From NCBI GenBank assembly GCA_023052935.1, contig CM041297.1, positions 101,939,063 to 102,003,062 of the forward strand: a DNA stretch of 64,000 bases. The letters run 5' to 3'. The DNA is from Piezodorus guildinii (taxonomy: Eukaryota > Arthropoda > Insecta > Hemiptera > Pentatomidae). The translations under genes were made by a program, and so were the position numbers. Position 1 is the first letter of the stretch, and each line of letters opens with the position of its first letter. Positions 10,004 to 22,952 of this stretch are shown piece after piece. Below the pieces are notes generated by a model, which worked only from the letters and a program-made list of their open reading frames with translations, did no database searches and was not told where the DNA came from.

Positions 10004-12479
10004 TTATAATGTCTGCAAAACGTTTTCCTGTTGTAAACCTACAGGAATTAGAACTTCAATACTTATTAATTTTCTTTATTTTACTGAAATAGATATCTAT
10101 AGCTAACCTTAACACTAGTGATTAAAAAAAAAAAACCTTATGTTTTCAGAAAATAAATGGAGTCCAAACATAATGCACCGACTTTGAGCTAAGTTACTTT
10201 TTCGGTCATTGTCATTACTATTCCACTTAGTTTTGCTGTAATAAATTTTATCAAAGGTAAACAGTCATAAAATCAGAATATATAGAAGAATAAAAGTAAT
10301 ATTAAAAAATACAAATGAAAAAATATATAATCATGGTATATCGTAGTAATGCATGTTCATGAGTGTAATCAAAAGAAATAAAGTCGATTCAGCCGATAAG
10401 CAAACCATTGGTGTTGTTATGTCTTACTGGAATGCTAATTGAGTACATTTTATAAGGCATAAAATTAAATATTTTAGAAATTTTGTAACGATTTTTAAAA
10501 AAGAATAAATTTGAGTACCTTTATCAAGTTTTTATATTAATAGGAAATAATAGTCTTCTCATTTTATCCCTCTAATTTAAAAGAATCAAAGAAAAAGAAG
10601 GACAAACAGAGTATGATAGGCTATACACTGATGATCTGTAGAAAAGATTATATGGCACATACTTATGGATTTCCTTCTACAGTTCTGTGAGATCTCTTGT
10701 GGTTTTGGACTCAAAATCGTTATACCACTTATCGATTATTTTCATTACAGCCACTTATTTACATAAAATAGTTGGAACAGATGCCTCACAGTGAAAAGAA
10801 TCACCAAAATTAGAGGCCAAAATTCTATAAATCCTGATCTAATAAAGATAAATTAATTTTCGTTTATTTCAGAGTATGGGATGCCCATATTGGATAGAAG
10901 TTCAGAAAACATTGCTTAATATTTTTCAAAGTGACTGATTTAGTACATTTTTTTTGTGTTTGATTAATTTATTTGTAAAGGTTCCCTTAATCAGGAATTG
11001 ACGACGTATACAGAATTTTAAGGAATTATTGTTTAAAGGAAAAAAAATACCTATTAAACTTAACAAAGTAATATCTTTTCGATACTTATCCTTCGAATAT
11101 ATTTTTTTTAATGGAACAAAGAAAAGACAATTTAATAGATATGAGGTATATTCGATATAACACTGATCGATGAAATTTGGTTAGTAAAACTGCATCGCGA
11201 TATTTTAGTACCAACCAAATGTATTCAATATTTTTTTTTTATATATATATATTTTTTTCTTGACCGGAGTCAGTTTTTCGTTGTCTGTTAATCACGATTC
11301 CCCTTAACCTTAATTTTACCATAAATCAAATTTAATAAAAGATAGATGGAGAGAGAATGGGAAAACATAGAATAATATTATTCTTAGACACTAAAAAAAT
11401 ACAGTACAGTACATTTTTCCAAGTCGTTCACACGAAACTCGAGATTTCAAGAGAAATTATATTCAAACGACCAAAAATATGAACAAAAACTTAAATAAAA
11501 ATATTGGAAATTTATAATTTTTAAAAATATTTTACATCAGGATTTCAATCAATTATATTTTTACTACAGGAATACGTCGTGTAGACAATTTAATGTTAAG
11601 TTGATACGATTAAGTTTGAGAGATTACAAGAGAAGATTATTATTTTCCATTGATAAAACTCTTAGCGGTAAAACAATACCTGACTTTTCTGGACCCATAA
11701 TATCTGAAACATTTTTATGCAATTGAAGTTGTTTGGTAAAATACATATTTCGCTAAAAAAAAATACGATTTTTAGACTAATAAATTAATTTCCCTCTACA
11801 TCAACCTTAATAAAGATTAGTCCTATATATCATACGTTCGGGAAATGATATATAAAAATATTTGCATCTTTTGACTTTATTTTTTTTTATTTACAACAGT
11901 TGCTATTATTTTTATGATTTGTTTGATATGACTGAATTAAAGGGATAATCATACTAATTAAAATTTATGTCATATCATTATTCAGAGAAGAGAAGCTGTG
12001 TTGTCTAACACAGCCATCTTGAAACCTGATTGCGGTTTATACTATTAAAGAAATAATGTGAACTTTATCAGACCGCAATCTTCCCAATGGACCTACAATC
12101 TAGGACAAGGCAAATGTGGTCTTTAAATAAATAGCAGATCTTTATTAAAGTTATATTAATTTGAATAATATTGTTGTTTATAGTTTATTAAACAGTATAG
12201 TGGACCATGATTTCCCGTCGAGCATTTCCCATTACATACTATTGTACAGCTAATTGTAATTACTTATTAGATAGATTATTAATTATAATAAATAATAATG
12301 TATCCTTGTTGTTGATTTCGATTCGCATATATTTACTTCGTCGGTATACCTTTCATATTTTAGTACAACAGTTAATTTTGAATTTGAGAGAATACATTTT
12401 CGTTACTCGGTTTACATAAACCATGAAACACGGGTGTAATTTCAATTATGCATGAGGTGTGAAGTCGAATTTAGTGCGT
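10004..12479. other. Intron sequence, nothing assigned
   Basis: About 2.5 kb of AT-rich DNA with T-runs near 11231 and 11880. No coding relic, SINE head or inverted repeat was recognised. Confidence 0.4.
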
Positions 12480-12740
12480 ACCTTTGTGTCAATGACTCAT
12501 TATTTAATTAGCTCGTTGCCAAAAGTGCCTCAAGGCTCCTAATGCCTCATTGGCTGAGCAACTCATCGAGATATAAATCATTGGCCGTTGAATAGCTAAT
12601 GCAGTCCTTGGAATTAGATGGCTCAATTGGCCCTACTAATTCACACGCTCCTATTGTATTAGCTATTGTATTAGCTTAATATTTGTATTGGCTAATGTCC
12701 ATTGGATGCCGATCGATATCCATTTAAACTTAGCATTGTA
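12480..12740. promoter_or_regulatory. Candidate cis-regulatory segment (TAAT-rich)
   Basis: A GC-higher island with repeated homeodomain-type cores: TTAATTAG near 12505, and several CTAATG/GCTAAT and ATTGG motifs between 12520 and 12700. It has no open frame and no repeat match in the window. Regulatory function is inference only. Confidence 0.25.
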
Positions 12741-12907
12741 TATCTTGCGCTGATTAATAACCTAATAGCTGAGATCCTTGTTTTTGCCACCCTTAGTGTT
12801 CATCTTGAATTGAGAAACAGCAAAACTAACAATTAATAATGAATAGAACTTTGGTGTATTCTTTCGCATAATGAATCTACATAATCGACTAAGAAAAAAA
12901 AGAAAAC

Positions 12908-13095
12908 GCTGCACATTATTACACAATGATGTATTATTTTGAAATAGCTATATTAGGGTTGTTGTTAACAAGCAATTGACTAATATAAAAAACGATAAAT
13001 TAATTAAAGGAAACTAGCCGATCACAGCACTGCTGATTTAGAAACGCTATATCTCTACTATTTCTAAGCCGATTTCAATTATCTCTATTTGTTTT
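12908..13095 (+). repeat. Dispersed repeat REP-F, copy 1
   Basis: Direct-orientation, diverged partner of 33115-33285. Shared blocks are CATTATTACACAATG, CTAATATAAAAA and AACGCTATATCTCT followed by ATTTCTAA.CGATTTCAAT. Class unknown. Confidence 0.65.
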
Positions 13096-13227
13096 ATTGA
13101 GGACTCGGAATTCATAATAATTAACTGCGGTCAGAAAGACCTTATTTTTTTATTTATTTATTTTTTTTTTATTCGTTATTCGATTTCTATGTATCTTGAA
13201 ACGTAAGAACTCAGATTTTAATAATTA

Positions 13228-14115
13228 CATTCACTTACTATATATAGTAAAGGAAAGTATTGCGATCGTGAAAATTTTTGAATTCCAGTTTTCACATTTT
13301 AGGGTCCCCTGAGTCCAAATAACCAAGTCCCGCAAAAAGGACTGTGTGTGTCTGTGTGTGGTAACTCCCGGGCGGAAACCGCAAGTCCTATGAAACTAAA
13401 ATTTCATATTTAAGATAAATATACGCCCGAGACGTTACAAAACCTTTTTCATCAACATGAGCTTACCAGAAGAGTCACTTTATACCATGCATTTTGCACC
13501 TTTTTTCGATTTTCTCAAAAACGGTTCAGACGATTTTGATCAAACTCGCTATATCGATGTAAAATTTAATGGGCTTTAATATCATTTAGGTTTCATTTGG
13601 ATAAAAATGGTTTGACAGGGCCTAAATGCCGATATTTTAATTTTTCTTTCTCTAAAGTACCTTTAATTTTGTTGATTCTATAAAAATAACTATATTATCT
13701 TGTTACCACTGATGAAAATCAGGTAAATATATAAATTGAATGAATTCGATACCAACTAAACGAGAAAACAGAAAAAAAAAATTTTTTAATGTAATTTTTT
13801 GTTTTTGAACAAAAGAGCAGTTAATACATGTATGATATACCGTTGGAAAGCTAAAGATTTTAGACAAGCTTTTTATAAACAAGCTTTAACACACAAGCAT
13901 ACACAAGCTTTTAAAACTTGATGAAAAATAAAGAGTGATGAAAACTAACTGATTATTTTATAATATATTTTTTAATAAAACACATGTTTCTATAGAAATT
14001 TAATTCTTTAATAGTTTCACGTATTTTTATCTCTAACTGTATGTGAAAATTCTTTCATTGATTTTAAAAATGGAAGTAAGTGAAAGTCGTGTGTTGCTCG
14101 CACCAGATTTTTTTT
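13228..14115 (+). repeat. REP-D copy 1
   Basis: Starts TTCACTTACTATATATAGTA then GGAAAGTATTGCGATCG. It contains the family core: a CCCGCAAAAAGG then TGTG-rich patch, CGATTTTCTCAAAAACGG, ACTCGCTATATCGATG and GACAGGGCCTAAATGCCGAT. It ends near GGAAGTAAGTGAAAG and GCTCGCACCAGA. No open frame. The same sequence recurs at six or more other places in both orientations. Confidence 0.8.
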
Positions 14116-14630
14116 TGTTAAATTACAAAGGTTATATTATTGAAAATAATAAACCAGTATGACTTTACTCTCTATATTACAATATTGATGGAGAAACCTG
14201 GACCTTTTGAATCAAAAGCATGACCTGTTAGACAAGTTTTAAAAAAGAGATTTAGAGAACGAACTTTTTGCACCAATAGTATTTGGTTAACATTGGCGTC
14301 CGTAAGAAAATCAGAATTTCTTCTTATTTTAAAATACAATGGCTAAAATAGCTTGGCTATGAGTTAAGAATTAGTAACGAAACAGACGTCTATTGGACCA
14401 TTACTTTAATATCGAGAACTCCATAACAGCCGCTGAAGGGATAGAGTAAACAGGTTTTAAGTCAAATGGGGATCTCTGATTTTATTTTTACAAGAAGATA
14501 TAAATTTTACAAACTGGAATAAAAACCATGTATTCGAAAAATCAATAAAAAACGCAAATTTGTATTTGTAAATTGTATTACTCATTTGTGACCAAAAATG
14601 TTATATAAGAATTTTATAAATGCTGCAACA
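14116..14630. other. Intron sequence, nothing assigned
   Basis: AT-rich, no recognised content. Confidence 0.35.
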
Positions 14631-14927
14631 ATTTTTTTTTTTTTTTTTTTTTGAAGAGAGAGATTTTGAACTTCGAGTATAGTCTTTTTCGGTTGGCGGA
14701 AATATCGGGGACACCCTTGAAAGATGGTTATGGTTCCTTATGATTCCGCCATCTGTGATGACATTTTTAGCACAGGTTCACCACTCCCTACCCCACATAC
14801 CGACGAGAGGCTGTGAGTGAAAAAACATTTAATTATGTGCTCGTAAAAGTCCTCCCGGGACAGAGATGCGAACCTTTGGCGTGGTAAATAAAGTAGAGCG
14901 AAAATCACACATCCTCGGGCTCCCCCA
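14631..14927 (-). mobile_element. tRNA-derived SINE, SINE2-related (diverged)
   Basis: On the minus strand the head reads GGGGGAGCCCGAGGATGTG and later carries a B-box-like AGGTTCGCATCTC. A conserved middle block around CACTCACAGCCTCTCG is shared with SINE2 at 25599 and 41969. The poly(A) appears as a T-run at 14631-14652. Confidence 0.65.
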
Positions 14928-16468
14928 CATATATTCTTAATTTAAAAAAACAAAAATGTGTGTATGAAGGGATTGAAATCGACGAATTTATGTCTTGGTT
15001 CTGTAAGTTCTTACTGGTGATGCCACATGCTGTTCAACGTGCGTCGGATGATGTTGACAGATATAGAACGTTTATTATAGATGTTAACACGAACTAATAT
15101 GAGATAATGTTCATTTTAATCGATGAAATGTCAAAGACATTGGCTCCGCTAATTAATATAATTTCAGTGGAAACAATATATTACAGACTGGTCAAGTAAA
15201 TATGGTATTCTTTTAAAAAGTTAAATCAAAACAAATCCACAACTCTACATACAGTTTCTTGTTATCCTGATAAAAATATAAAACCAACTTAATATTCTTT
15301 CGTTTTAATTTCATATCACCTACTTGGAGTTTACTGTTCATTTCCATTTATTAATGATTTAATTTTTACTGGAAATTGTATATAAAATATTTTTAAAGTA
15401 TTTGAGAACACCTTTCTTCCTCGTATTACTTTAATGTATGCTATACTAAACGTGGAGCCTGGAAAAATATTCGATAAAAATATTAAAAATAACAGGAAAG
15501 GGAAAGAAATGTAACGCAAGGGTTTTAAGAGAGAAAGCCCTTAAGAGATTTAGCCTGAGGTGCCTACTTTGTTTTAAACATTCTTGTAAAATTATAAATG
15601 TTTTTAAAGTTTTTTTTTACAAAGTTACCTCTCAGATATTTTTTTATTACATTTTTATAACATCTTTCCCTCAGTGTATAAAATAAGTTAATGTTAAACG
15701 AGTGAAATAGGAACGCGGGAGGTCGACAATCCTTGGTACCTACTTCTAACTTGAATATTAAAAAGAACTTTGTCCAAATATTATTAAAGCCTATAATAAA
15801 TATTAACATGGTGTTTGATTATAAATTAGCATATGTACCTTCACATTTTTCTAGTAAGCAAAAAAAATTATATAGCAATTATAGTAGGTGTTTAACGAGC
15901 ATTTTTCCTTTTCGATGCACTGCAGGGGAACGTCAGCCCAGAAAGAACTTACACATCCTCATCCTAAATTCTCTAATAAAATTATTTCCCTTAGTACAAA
16001 ATTTTTATAATATCGAAAGAACCTTTATTTTTAGATACCACTTATTATAAATCTGGGCAAAAAATTAACTTTCATATTTTCTTGAAAAATATAATCTGCC
16101 AAACTCAAGGACAATAATTATCAATATTATAATATAAGAAACCTTTCATTTCATATATTAAAAATATTTGTTCTATTTATTTATTTTTAGGGAAAACCTA
16201 TACAAATAGAAAAATCTATACATAGTCTTTCATAAAAATCCTCTAAAATAGTTTACAAAAAAACAGTTAAGTTATTAAAAATTAACAGTTGTAATGATAA
16301 ATAATTATAGATATTATCAATTCTAATACATTTTTTTGTTACAATACAAGAAAAACAAAACAAATATTGAAATAAAATAAAAACGTATAAATAACTAAAT
16401 CATTATAAGAGCATTTAATAGCTGATAAAATAAATAAAAAACATGTAAAAACAAAATGAATTCCAATT
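14928..16468. other. Intron sequence, nothing assigned
   Basis: Two overlapping short frames on opposite strands (about 15564-16050) have no recognisable motif and no family relation. Confidence 0.35.
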
Positions 16469-16482
16469 AAAACTTGAAAAAT

Positions 16483-16753
16483 GGGTTACATGTAGCATGG
16501 TGGTTAGCATAACAGCCTCCTATGCCCAAGGTCCCGGGTTCAAACCCGTAGGTAGCTTTGGGGTTTTTAATGGGAGTAAAAAATCCTAAGTTATGCCGTC
16601 CTTCGGAGGCAACGTTAAAAGGTGGTCCGGAACCTGTACGATGTTAAAGTTTTTATCCTAATTAAACCTGCCTGGATAGGAAAACTTTAGGACTCCCACT
16701 GTAGCATCGCCCGATTAGCCCCAGCAGCATGAAGAGACGTTAAATACATAAAC
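16483..16753 (+). mobile_element. SINE1 copy 1 with 14-bp target duplication
   Basis: tRNA-derived head with A-box-like GGTGGTTAGCATAACAG and B-box GGGTTCAAACCC. The body includes TTATGCCGTCCTTCGGAGG, and the tail is GACGTTAAATACATAAAC. AAAACTTGAAAAAT occurs at 16469-16482 and again at 16754-16767, an exact 14-bp duplication defining both ends. Confidence 0.9.
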
Positions 16754-16767
16754 AAAACTTGAAAAAT

Positions 16768-17521
16768 TATCAAGAATCTATTTAGATCATAATTTACTAA
16801 TATTAGAATTCAAAACGGGTTTTTTCTCTTATTTATATTTGTTTCATAAATAGTACTAAGGTCAAATCTCAATATTGATCTAGGATATATCCGTCTCATA
16901 CACAATACATTATTTTTTTTTAAAAATAAACAAAAGAGCAAAATACCCAGTACTGACCTGAAAATAAAATACTGACTATAATAAAAAAACACCTTGTTCC
17001 TTTATATTTTCCTCATTCTATAATATTATTATACTGTACTTTGTGAGGGCGGTGAATTTGGAATCTACCCCTGCGGAGAAAACTTCCTCCACTGACTGAC
17101 AGCTATCTATTACTTGATTATTGATTGGTAATAAATAGTTTATTTAGCGAGATCTGTGAGGTATTGATCACCAAACACTATAGTTTAAACCAACATGTTT
17201 CATACCCTCTCTTTATTTACTTGACCAGTTTCAGCTGAACCAAGCTTTTTTTCAAACGACCAGTTAAACTGTATCCGCAATCGAGTTTTCCTCTCTCGAG
17301 GATATTATTTACTCTAGCGAAACTCTACCGACCCTCCGTATGCTCTAGTTTGTGATCCAGTTGTCCCGCGGTCTCGTTATTCTGAAACTGCTTATTCCGA
17401 ATCATCACTCTCAACTTCTGCTCATCCTCTCATAAGTATGGAAATGAATTAACTTTGAAAAACTAAAATTAACTTTCTTTTTAACTGTCCACTTTGTTTA
17501 TTATGTAGTTTTAAATTTTAC
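16768..17521. other. Intron sequence, nothing assigned
   Basis: A GC-richer stretch lies at 17040-17430 (GGGCGGTGAATTTGG; CTCTACCGACCCTCCGTATG). It has no open frame. Confidence 0.35.
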
Positions 17522-17533
17522 AAATGAATATTT

Positions 17534-18398
17534 TTTATTTTTTATTTATATTTTATTGAATTTTACAACTGTATATTACATAAATACAATACGTAGAAGT
17601 GATGAATTATAATAAAAGATGTATAAGGCTTGTGAAGAAACTACTCAGCGGTAGTACTTCGATGTCTATTTAAGTAAGTAGACCCCGAGGCCATCTTCTT
17701 TTCAATCGCCTCGGAGGGTTTTCAGGAATATTTTGATAGGTTGCGGACAAGAGGGTTTATATGAGTTGGGAGTTTTGAATTAAAAGTGGTATATCTGGTA
17801 CGAGAAAGGTCTGCCACAAATGAGATATTAAGGTCATTATGGATGATTTTATTTGTGACAAAATAAGGAGCATTTAGGATTTTGCGAAGGATTTTGGATT
17901 GTAAGGATTGGATGCAGGAGGAATTAGATGGCTTAGTAGAGCCCCAAAGCTCGATTCCATATGTCCAGATGGGTCTGATGACAGTGATATAAATCAGCTT
18001 TTTGTAGTGAATTGGAAGTTTTGAACGTTTGTCAAGTAAGTGTTGTAGTAATCGGTATCTACGGGCAGTTTCCTGTCGTTTTAGTCTCGTGTGAGGGTTC
18101 CATGTAAGACGTTTGTCAAGATGGAGTCCTAGGTATCGGATTTGTTCAACAGGTATGAGTGGCGTATTATTAAAGGATACGGTAGGGCAGGAGGTCATCG
18201 GTTTTCGACGAAGGGTAAAGGTAATTTGGTGGGATTTTTTAGGATTTATTTTAATCCTCCAGTTCTGACACCATTCCTCAATGGCTGTGATGTGAGACTG
18301 AAGGATTTGAGATGCAGCGGTTGGATCTTTATGAATGGATAACACACAAGTGTCATTCGCGTAAGTTGTGAGGACAGTGCTAGGATGGAGTGGGATAT
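17534..18398 (-). mobile_element. LINE-B copy, 5'-truncated, mutated RT box
   Basis: A Jockey-type RT C-terminal half on the minus strand, open for about 200 codons (18345-17722). Landmarks are WCQNWRIKINPKKSH, IRYLGLHLDKRLTWNPHTR, RPIWTYGIELWGSTKPSNSS and SKILRKILNAPYFVTNK. The catalytic YADD box reads YAND, so the first Asp is lost. The coding end differs from copy 46595 (THINPLVRNLSKYS). AAATGAATATTT flanks both sides (17522-17533, 18399-18410), an exact 12-bp target duplication. The 3' end is an A/T-rich tail next to 17534. Confidence 0.9.
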
Positions 18399-18410
18399 AA
18401 ATGAATATTT

Positions 18411-18839
18411 AAAACGCTTTAATACGTTTTTAAATGGCGCTTAAGACGCCGAAAGCTACAGGAATTCTTTAATAAAGAGAAGAAAAAAACGTCATTTTGT
18501 ACATTACCTCTATTTATTACATGAATAATAAGGTTATTTCAATTGAAAATGCGTCTAAAATGTTAATAGTTTTTTCTAGACCTCCAGTTTTCACATGTCT
18601 ACAATTCCTATTGTATAGAAGAAAGAAAAGATAAGATACAAATAAAGCCTCAATGCTTGGGTTTCTGAAATATACTTAACAATCCATTGAGGAGAACATA
18701 TATTAAAGTAAAAAATAGTGGGAACGTTCAACAAATAAAATGTTAAAAAGTGTATAATTGTACAAAAAATTATTTTTGTCAAACCAGATTTGTTATTCGT
18801 TTTGGATTATTCCATGGCTATTATACATAAATATATATA
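18411..18839. other. Intron sequence, nothing assigned
   Basis: AT-rich, no match seen. Confidence 0.35.
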
Positions 18840-19162
18840 CAAAAAAATAAAAAAACCTGTGCCTCTACAACTCATAATGGGTCTTGAACTCAGTACATAT
18901 AGAGATTCTTACTGTTTCTAGCTCAACGGTTCTGCAATGAGGTGTATGGCCTTGATCACTTTCAGCCACTAGGTTTTTCCCGAATTTTGGGTACCCACTT
19001 TAAAGAGTTGGGGTCTGCCTTAGGAGGGTCTTCATAAACTAGTGTCGCCCCCCCCTTCCCTTAACACAATTAATAATATTATGCCACAGCCGCGATTCAA
19101 ACCCAGAACCCCGAGAACAATAGACTAGTGCTCTGTCCACTATACCACGCTGCTCCTAACAG
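18840..19162 (-). mobile_element. SINE3, tRNA-derived, minus strand
   Basis: The reverse strand begins GGAGCAGCGTGGTATAGTGG with an A-box and later CTGGGTTTGAATCGCG as a B-box. The body includes CCAAAATTCGGGAAAAACC. The tail lies at the left end in an A-rich/TA-rich stretch. A decayed relative is at 31775-31945. Confidence 0.75.
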
Positions 19163-20149
19163 CAAAATAACAATCTCCGTAATATAATCCATCATTATTT
19201 CGAGTGAAGAAGCTCATATTGTTTTTGTATTGGATAAAGATGTTTTTAGTGCCTTTATGATCTCAAATCAAATTTAATTTGCTATTTTTTTTTTTTTTTG
19301 GCCATCCCTTGTATACTCTAAAAGGTATGAGCTAACAAATTGAGAAGTCTGTTACAAGTTTCACGGGTTTGTAAAACTTGTTACTCCTCTCTGTCGGAGA
19401 ATTTCTGAACTCTCGTCTTATTAATTTAATGGAATTAATTTTGCCAACACAAAGACTCCAAGGAATCTTGACTTATTTTGATACGTTGTAACAATCTTCG
19501 TGATATCCTTATACATATTAGTACTTCATTCTTAAAATTGATGAATGTTTTTATGCTTTTCTCATGAATTCAACGGGGGAAAAAAAGTGACGCAACACAC
19601 AACACGGTTAACGATTGATGTTTTATAGATTACCGTCTAAAAACCATTAGGAAAATTGATAAAAAATTAACCGAAATCTATAAATAAAATTCATTACATT
19701 TATTTTAGCATATTTTTTCCTAATATATTTCCTTCCGTTTTTTCTTTTTTTTTATCCAACATAAGTAAATTCATAAACTCTTTACAAGTAAAATACTTTA
19801 TCTTGCTCGAAGGCAGCATTATAGTGTGAGAGCTCTATTTTTTCTATGTATTTGCAATTTTAGGAGTTTTGAAAACGAGTTATGAAAACGTGTTACACAA
19901 AAGGAGTTATGAAAACGCTTCATGATGATTATAAAATGTTTACATTTTTATGTTATGTGGCTTTTGATGATGCTCACTTTTTAGTTCGACTTGGACTTAC
20001 AACTAAAATTATTCCTCACACATATTTTTTTTTTTTTTTTTTTTTTTTTGCCATGGCTGGGGTACTCCTGGAGGTATTTTTACAAAATAAGAGGATCGTT
20101 CAAAATTCAATTCTTCGCGTTTCCTATATATCTTTACTCTTTGAGTGTT
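19163..20149. other. Intron sequence with a long T-run
   Basis: T-run of about 25 at 20025-20049. The frames through this region are low-complexity. Confidence 0.4.
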
Positions 20150-20431
20150 GGGATCACTTGTAGCTGGGTGGTTAGCATAACAGCCTCCTATGCCAAAGGT
20201 CACGGGTTCAAACCCACAGGTGGTCCTAGGATTTTTAAATGGGAGTTAAAAATCCTTAGTTATGCCGTCCTTCGGAGGGGACGTTAAAAGGTGGTCCCGA
20301 GCCTGTGCGATGTCAGGTACTCGTTAAAGATCCCTATCCTAATAAAACCTGGATAGACAAAATTTAGGACTCCCACTGTAGCATCGTCCGATTAGCGATA
20401 GTAGCATAAAGTGACGTTAAATAAATAAACA
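20150..20431 (+). mobile_element. SINE1 copy 2
   Basis: Shows GTAGCTGGGTGGTTAGCATA, CACGGGTTCAAACCCACAGG, TTATGCCGTCCTTCGGAGGG and the tail GTGACGTTAAATAAATAAAC. It is close in sequence to copies 1, 3 and 4 and in the same orientation. Confidence 0.85.
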
Positions 20432-21654
20432 ATCTTTGTAATGTTGTCCCTTTAACAATTCTCCGTAATATTCCATTTTTTAGCGAATGAACACGATTTG
20501 CTGTTGACTTCGCAATGCTTGAATTAACAGACAATTATTATTGTTTATAAGTATTGCTCGTTTCTATTTAGATATAACTAACAGATGTAACATTCTTTTT
20601 GGCCCTTTCCTAATCTTTCCAATTTATTGTCCTCTGAACCTTAGAAGGCTCAGATGCCCCTTTCCGTCACATAAAAGCTTTCAGACAAGACATAAAAGTA
20701 TAAGTGCATCGATATTTATCGCTCTGTCATTTACGATTGCCACGTTCATGTTAACACTCCCATAATTTCAACCCAAGTCAAAGAACCATACAGCGGAACC
20801 AGCCTAGAAACTCCTTCTCCCCACTCTTTCTCAACTCGCCTCGCCTAGACCTATCCAGAATCATTCTATCATTCTCTCTTAGTGAGTCTCAAGTAAGACC
20901 TCATTTACTGAAGAATAAAGACTATTTTAAGCATGTACTGCTGTGTTCGTTAATTCGTGGAAATAGTTACGTGCCATACAATAGTGACGGGCGCAATAAT
21001 GTTATATAAATGGTGGCTTTAAGATGAAGAGACTTACGAAAGAGAGTAAATTATTTTATTTGTATGATTTTTTTTTTTTTGATAAATGAGCTTATAGTAT
21101 ATTTTTGTTATATTTATTTTATCTTTATAAATTTAATTTTATTCGCGGGGGTTCACCTGAGAGGAAAACAGTCGAACATAGACCGACCACGGTTTGTTAA
21201 TTTCTTCCACAGGCTTCACACTTATTTATCAATCTGGAAAATTCAGTCAAAAAGCAAACGCGATTTCCCATGGCGAAGAGGATTCCAATAAGTGAGCCGC
21301 TGTGATAGCCCAGCCTAGCAGAAAAAGACAAAGGGCGGATTCGGAGGTCGTTGTCCCTTTGTGTGAGATATTTTACACTCTCTTCCCCAGAGGTGAGGGG
21401 AAAGAGCTCGAGTTCCTAATGTTCGTGGTTCACTGCGTGCTCCCCTCCACCCACCCCTAGCCTGCCTTTTGTAGCCTTTGGTGTTCCGAAACCAGGTCAG
21501 TTCTCTGCCCTTATGATAGCCATGTAGTCATCAATCGAAGCTTGAATACGAATTTATATCAAGGAAAAAATTGTATCAGCTGAAAGTATTTCAGTTTTAT
21601 CTAAATCAAAACTGATAATTTTTCTAATAAGCCTTATTATTGAAGTGAAAACTT
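20432..21654. other. Unassigned, possible LTR-like remnant at 20590-20990
   Basis: The block 20590-20990 is pyrimidine- and C-rich, contains AGAATAAAGACTATTTTAAG and ends GTGCCATACAATAGTGACGG, which recalls an LTR end followed by internal sequence. No paired LTR is present, so this is weak. A second GC-richer block lies at 21140-21560 with no open frame. Confidence 0.25.
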
Positions 21655-21775
21655 CTTTTGGCGCATTATACGATTTTTGGCAGGGGTAAAACCTTGCGTA
21701 ACCATAGTAACGTCACCAACATGCTTTAGACTAGCGCATGCGCTCTGTGTATTAGAGATTTTCGTTTATGTCAGT
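21655..21775 (-). repeat. Short dispersed repeat, partner at 3257-3365
   Basis: Reverse-complement relative of 3257-3365 (TTTTTGGCAGGGGTAAAACC; CACCAACATGCTTTAGACTA). Confidence 0.65.
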
Positions 21776-22952
21776 TGAAAATGAATGAGTAAAGATCTGA
21801 GAGATAAACTATGTCTCAGAACTTACCTCTTACTGTATATAAAGGTATTATATTGAATATATTACGTATATAACATGGTAAGGAGACAACCACAACAATA
21901 GTTTTCATAAGTTTTGTAATGAGCTATGATTATCTGATGTTTATAGCTGTTAAGCCCTTTCATAGTTGAAATAATATTCTGCAAGTCACTTAGGAGAGAG
22001 GAGCAATCGATTACTTCAAAAAATAAAATAATAAAAAAGTCTACTTTATATAAGTTGGTAACGTATGGAGTAATTATTCCAATATGTCTTAATTGGAAGG
22101 AGTGAGGACTTAAAACCTCCCTTCTACCAAAAAGAAGAAAAAAAACTCCTGTCTGCCTTAATTGGAAACGGCAAAGCCATTAAACCCAAAACAATAAAAT
22201 TGATAAATTTTTTCACTCTTTTCATTTAGTTTCTGTTGTTTTTTTAACTATTCAAAAACATAAATAAAGTAAATTGTTTTATAAAGTTTTAGAGCGATAG
22301 CAGTATTTTATTAATCTTTTTTTTTAATGTGATATATTAAATTTATGAAAATATGATTTCCAACAGATACCATATCTATTTTAGGAAATTTTAAAGAAAA
22401 CGCATCTCTCATTAATCTGTGAGTTTTTATTATATTAATAATATTCTTTTACCTTATGAAAATAAATGTTTTCAGTATAATTAGGAAAAAAATTTAGAAA
22501 ATAAAATGTATACCTGACTGTTATTCGCTCATTTAATATATATTAAGGTTGTTGTTAAAACAATATTTGTATTGGCTCGACGATCATATTTCATAATTGC
22601 ATCAGCTAATCATACATTTTATGAGCTTGCCAAACTTCGTCAATTATTAATTATGAGGTAATATAAACCATGTTGTCGATCGATGTTTATTCAGTACGAT
22701 CGTATGACCTCGAATCATAACCTTTCTCATATAGGGCTTGATTATTATTAAATAATCGCTTTTTAATCAGCCGATTTAAAAGTAAACACACATACTTTAT
22801 TTTAATCATATTCTAGTCAATCGAAATTTTGGTTCGAAGACTGACTGGAATCTGAATCATAATCATGCTTATTCTCAACACTCGTATACTTGAAATATTT
22901 AATTTAAGCAGCAAAAAAAAAATCACAATTTTCCATTTATTTTTAAATCATA
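21776..22952. other. Intron sequence, nothing assigned
   Basis: 22540-22760 is rich in ATTA/TAAT and GATCGAT motifs. No open frame and no repeat match. Confidence 0.35.

Noticed and set aside
9900..10106. 68-codon plus frame
   Set aside because: Runs through the palindromic MITE and into AT-rich flank.
15564..16050. Overlapping short frames on both strands
   Set aside because: No recognisable motif, no codon bias and AT-rich composition; likely chance.
20590..20990. Solo LTR
   Set aside because: Resemblance to an LTR end only; no second LTR, clear duplication or polyprotein in the window.
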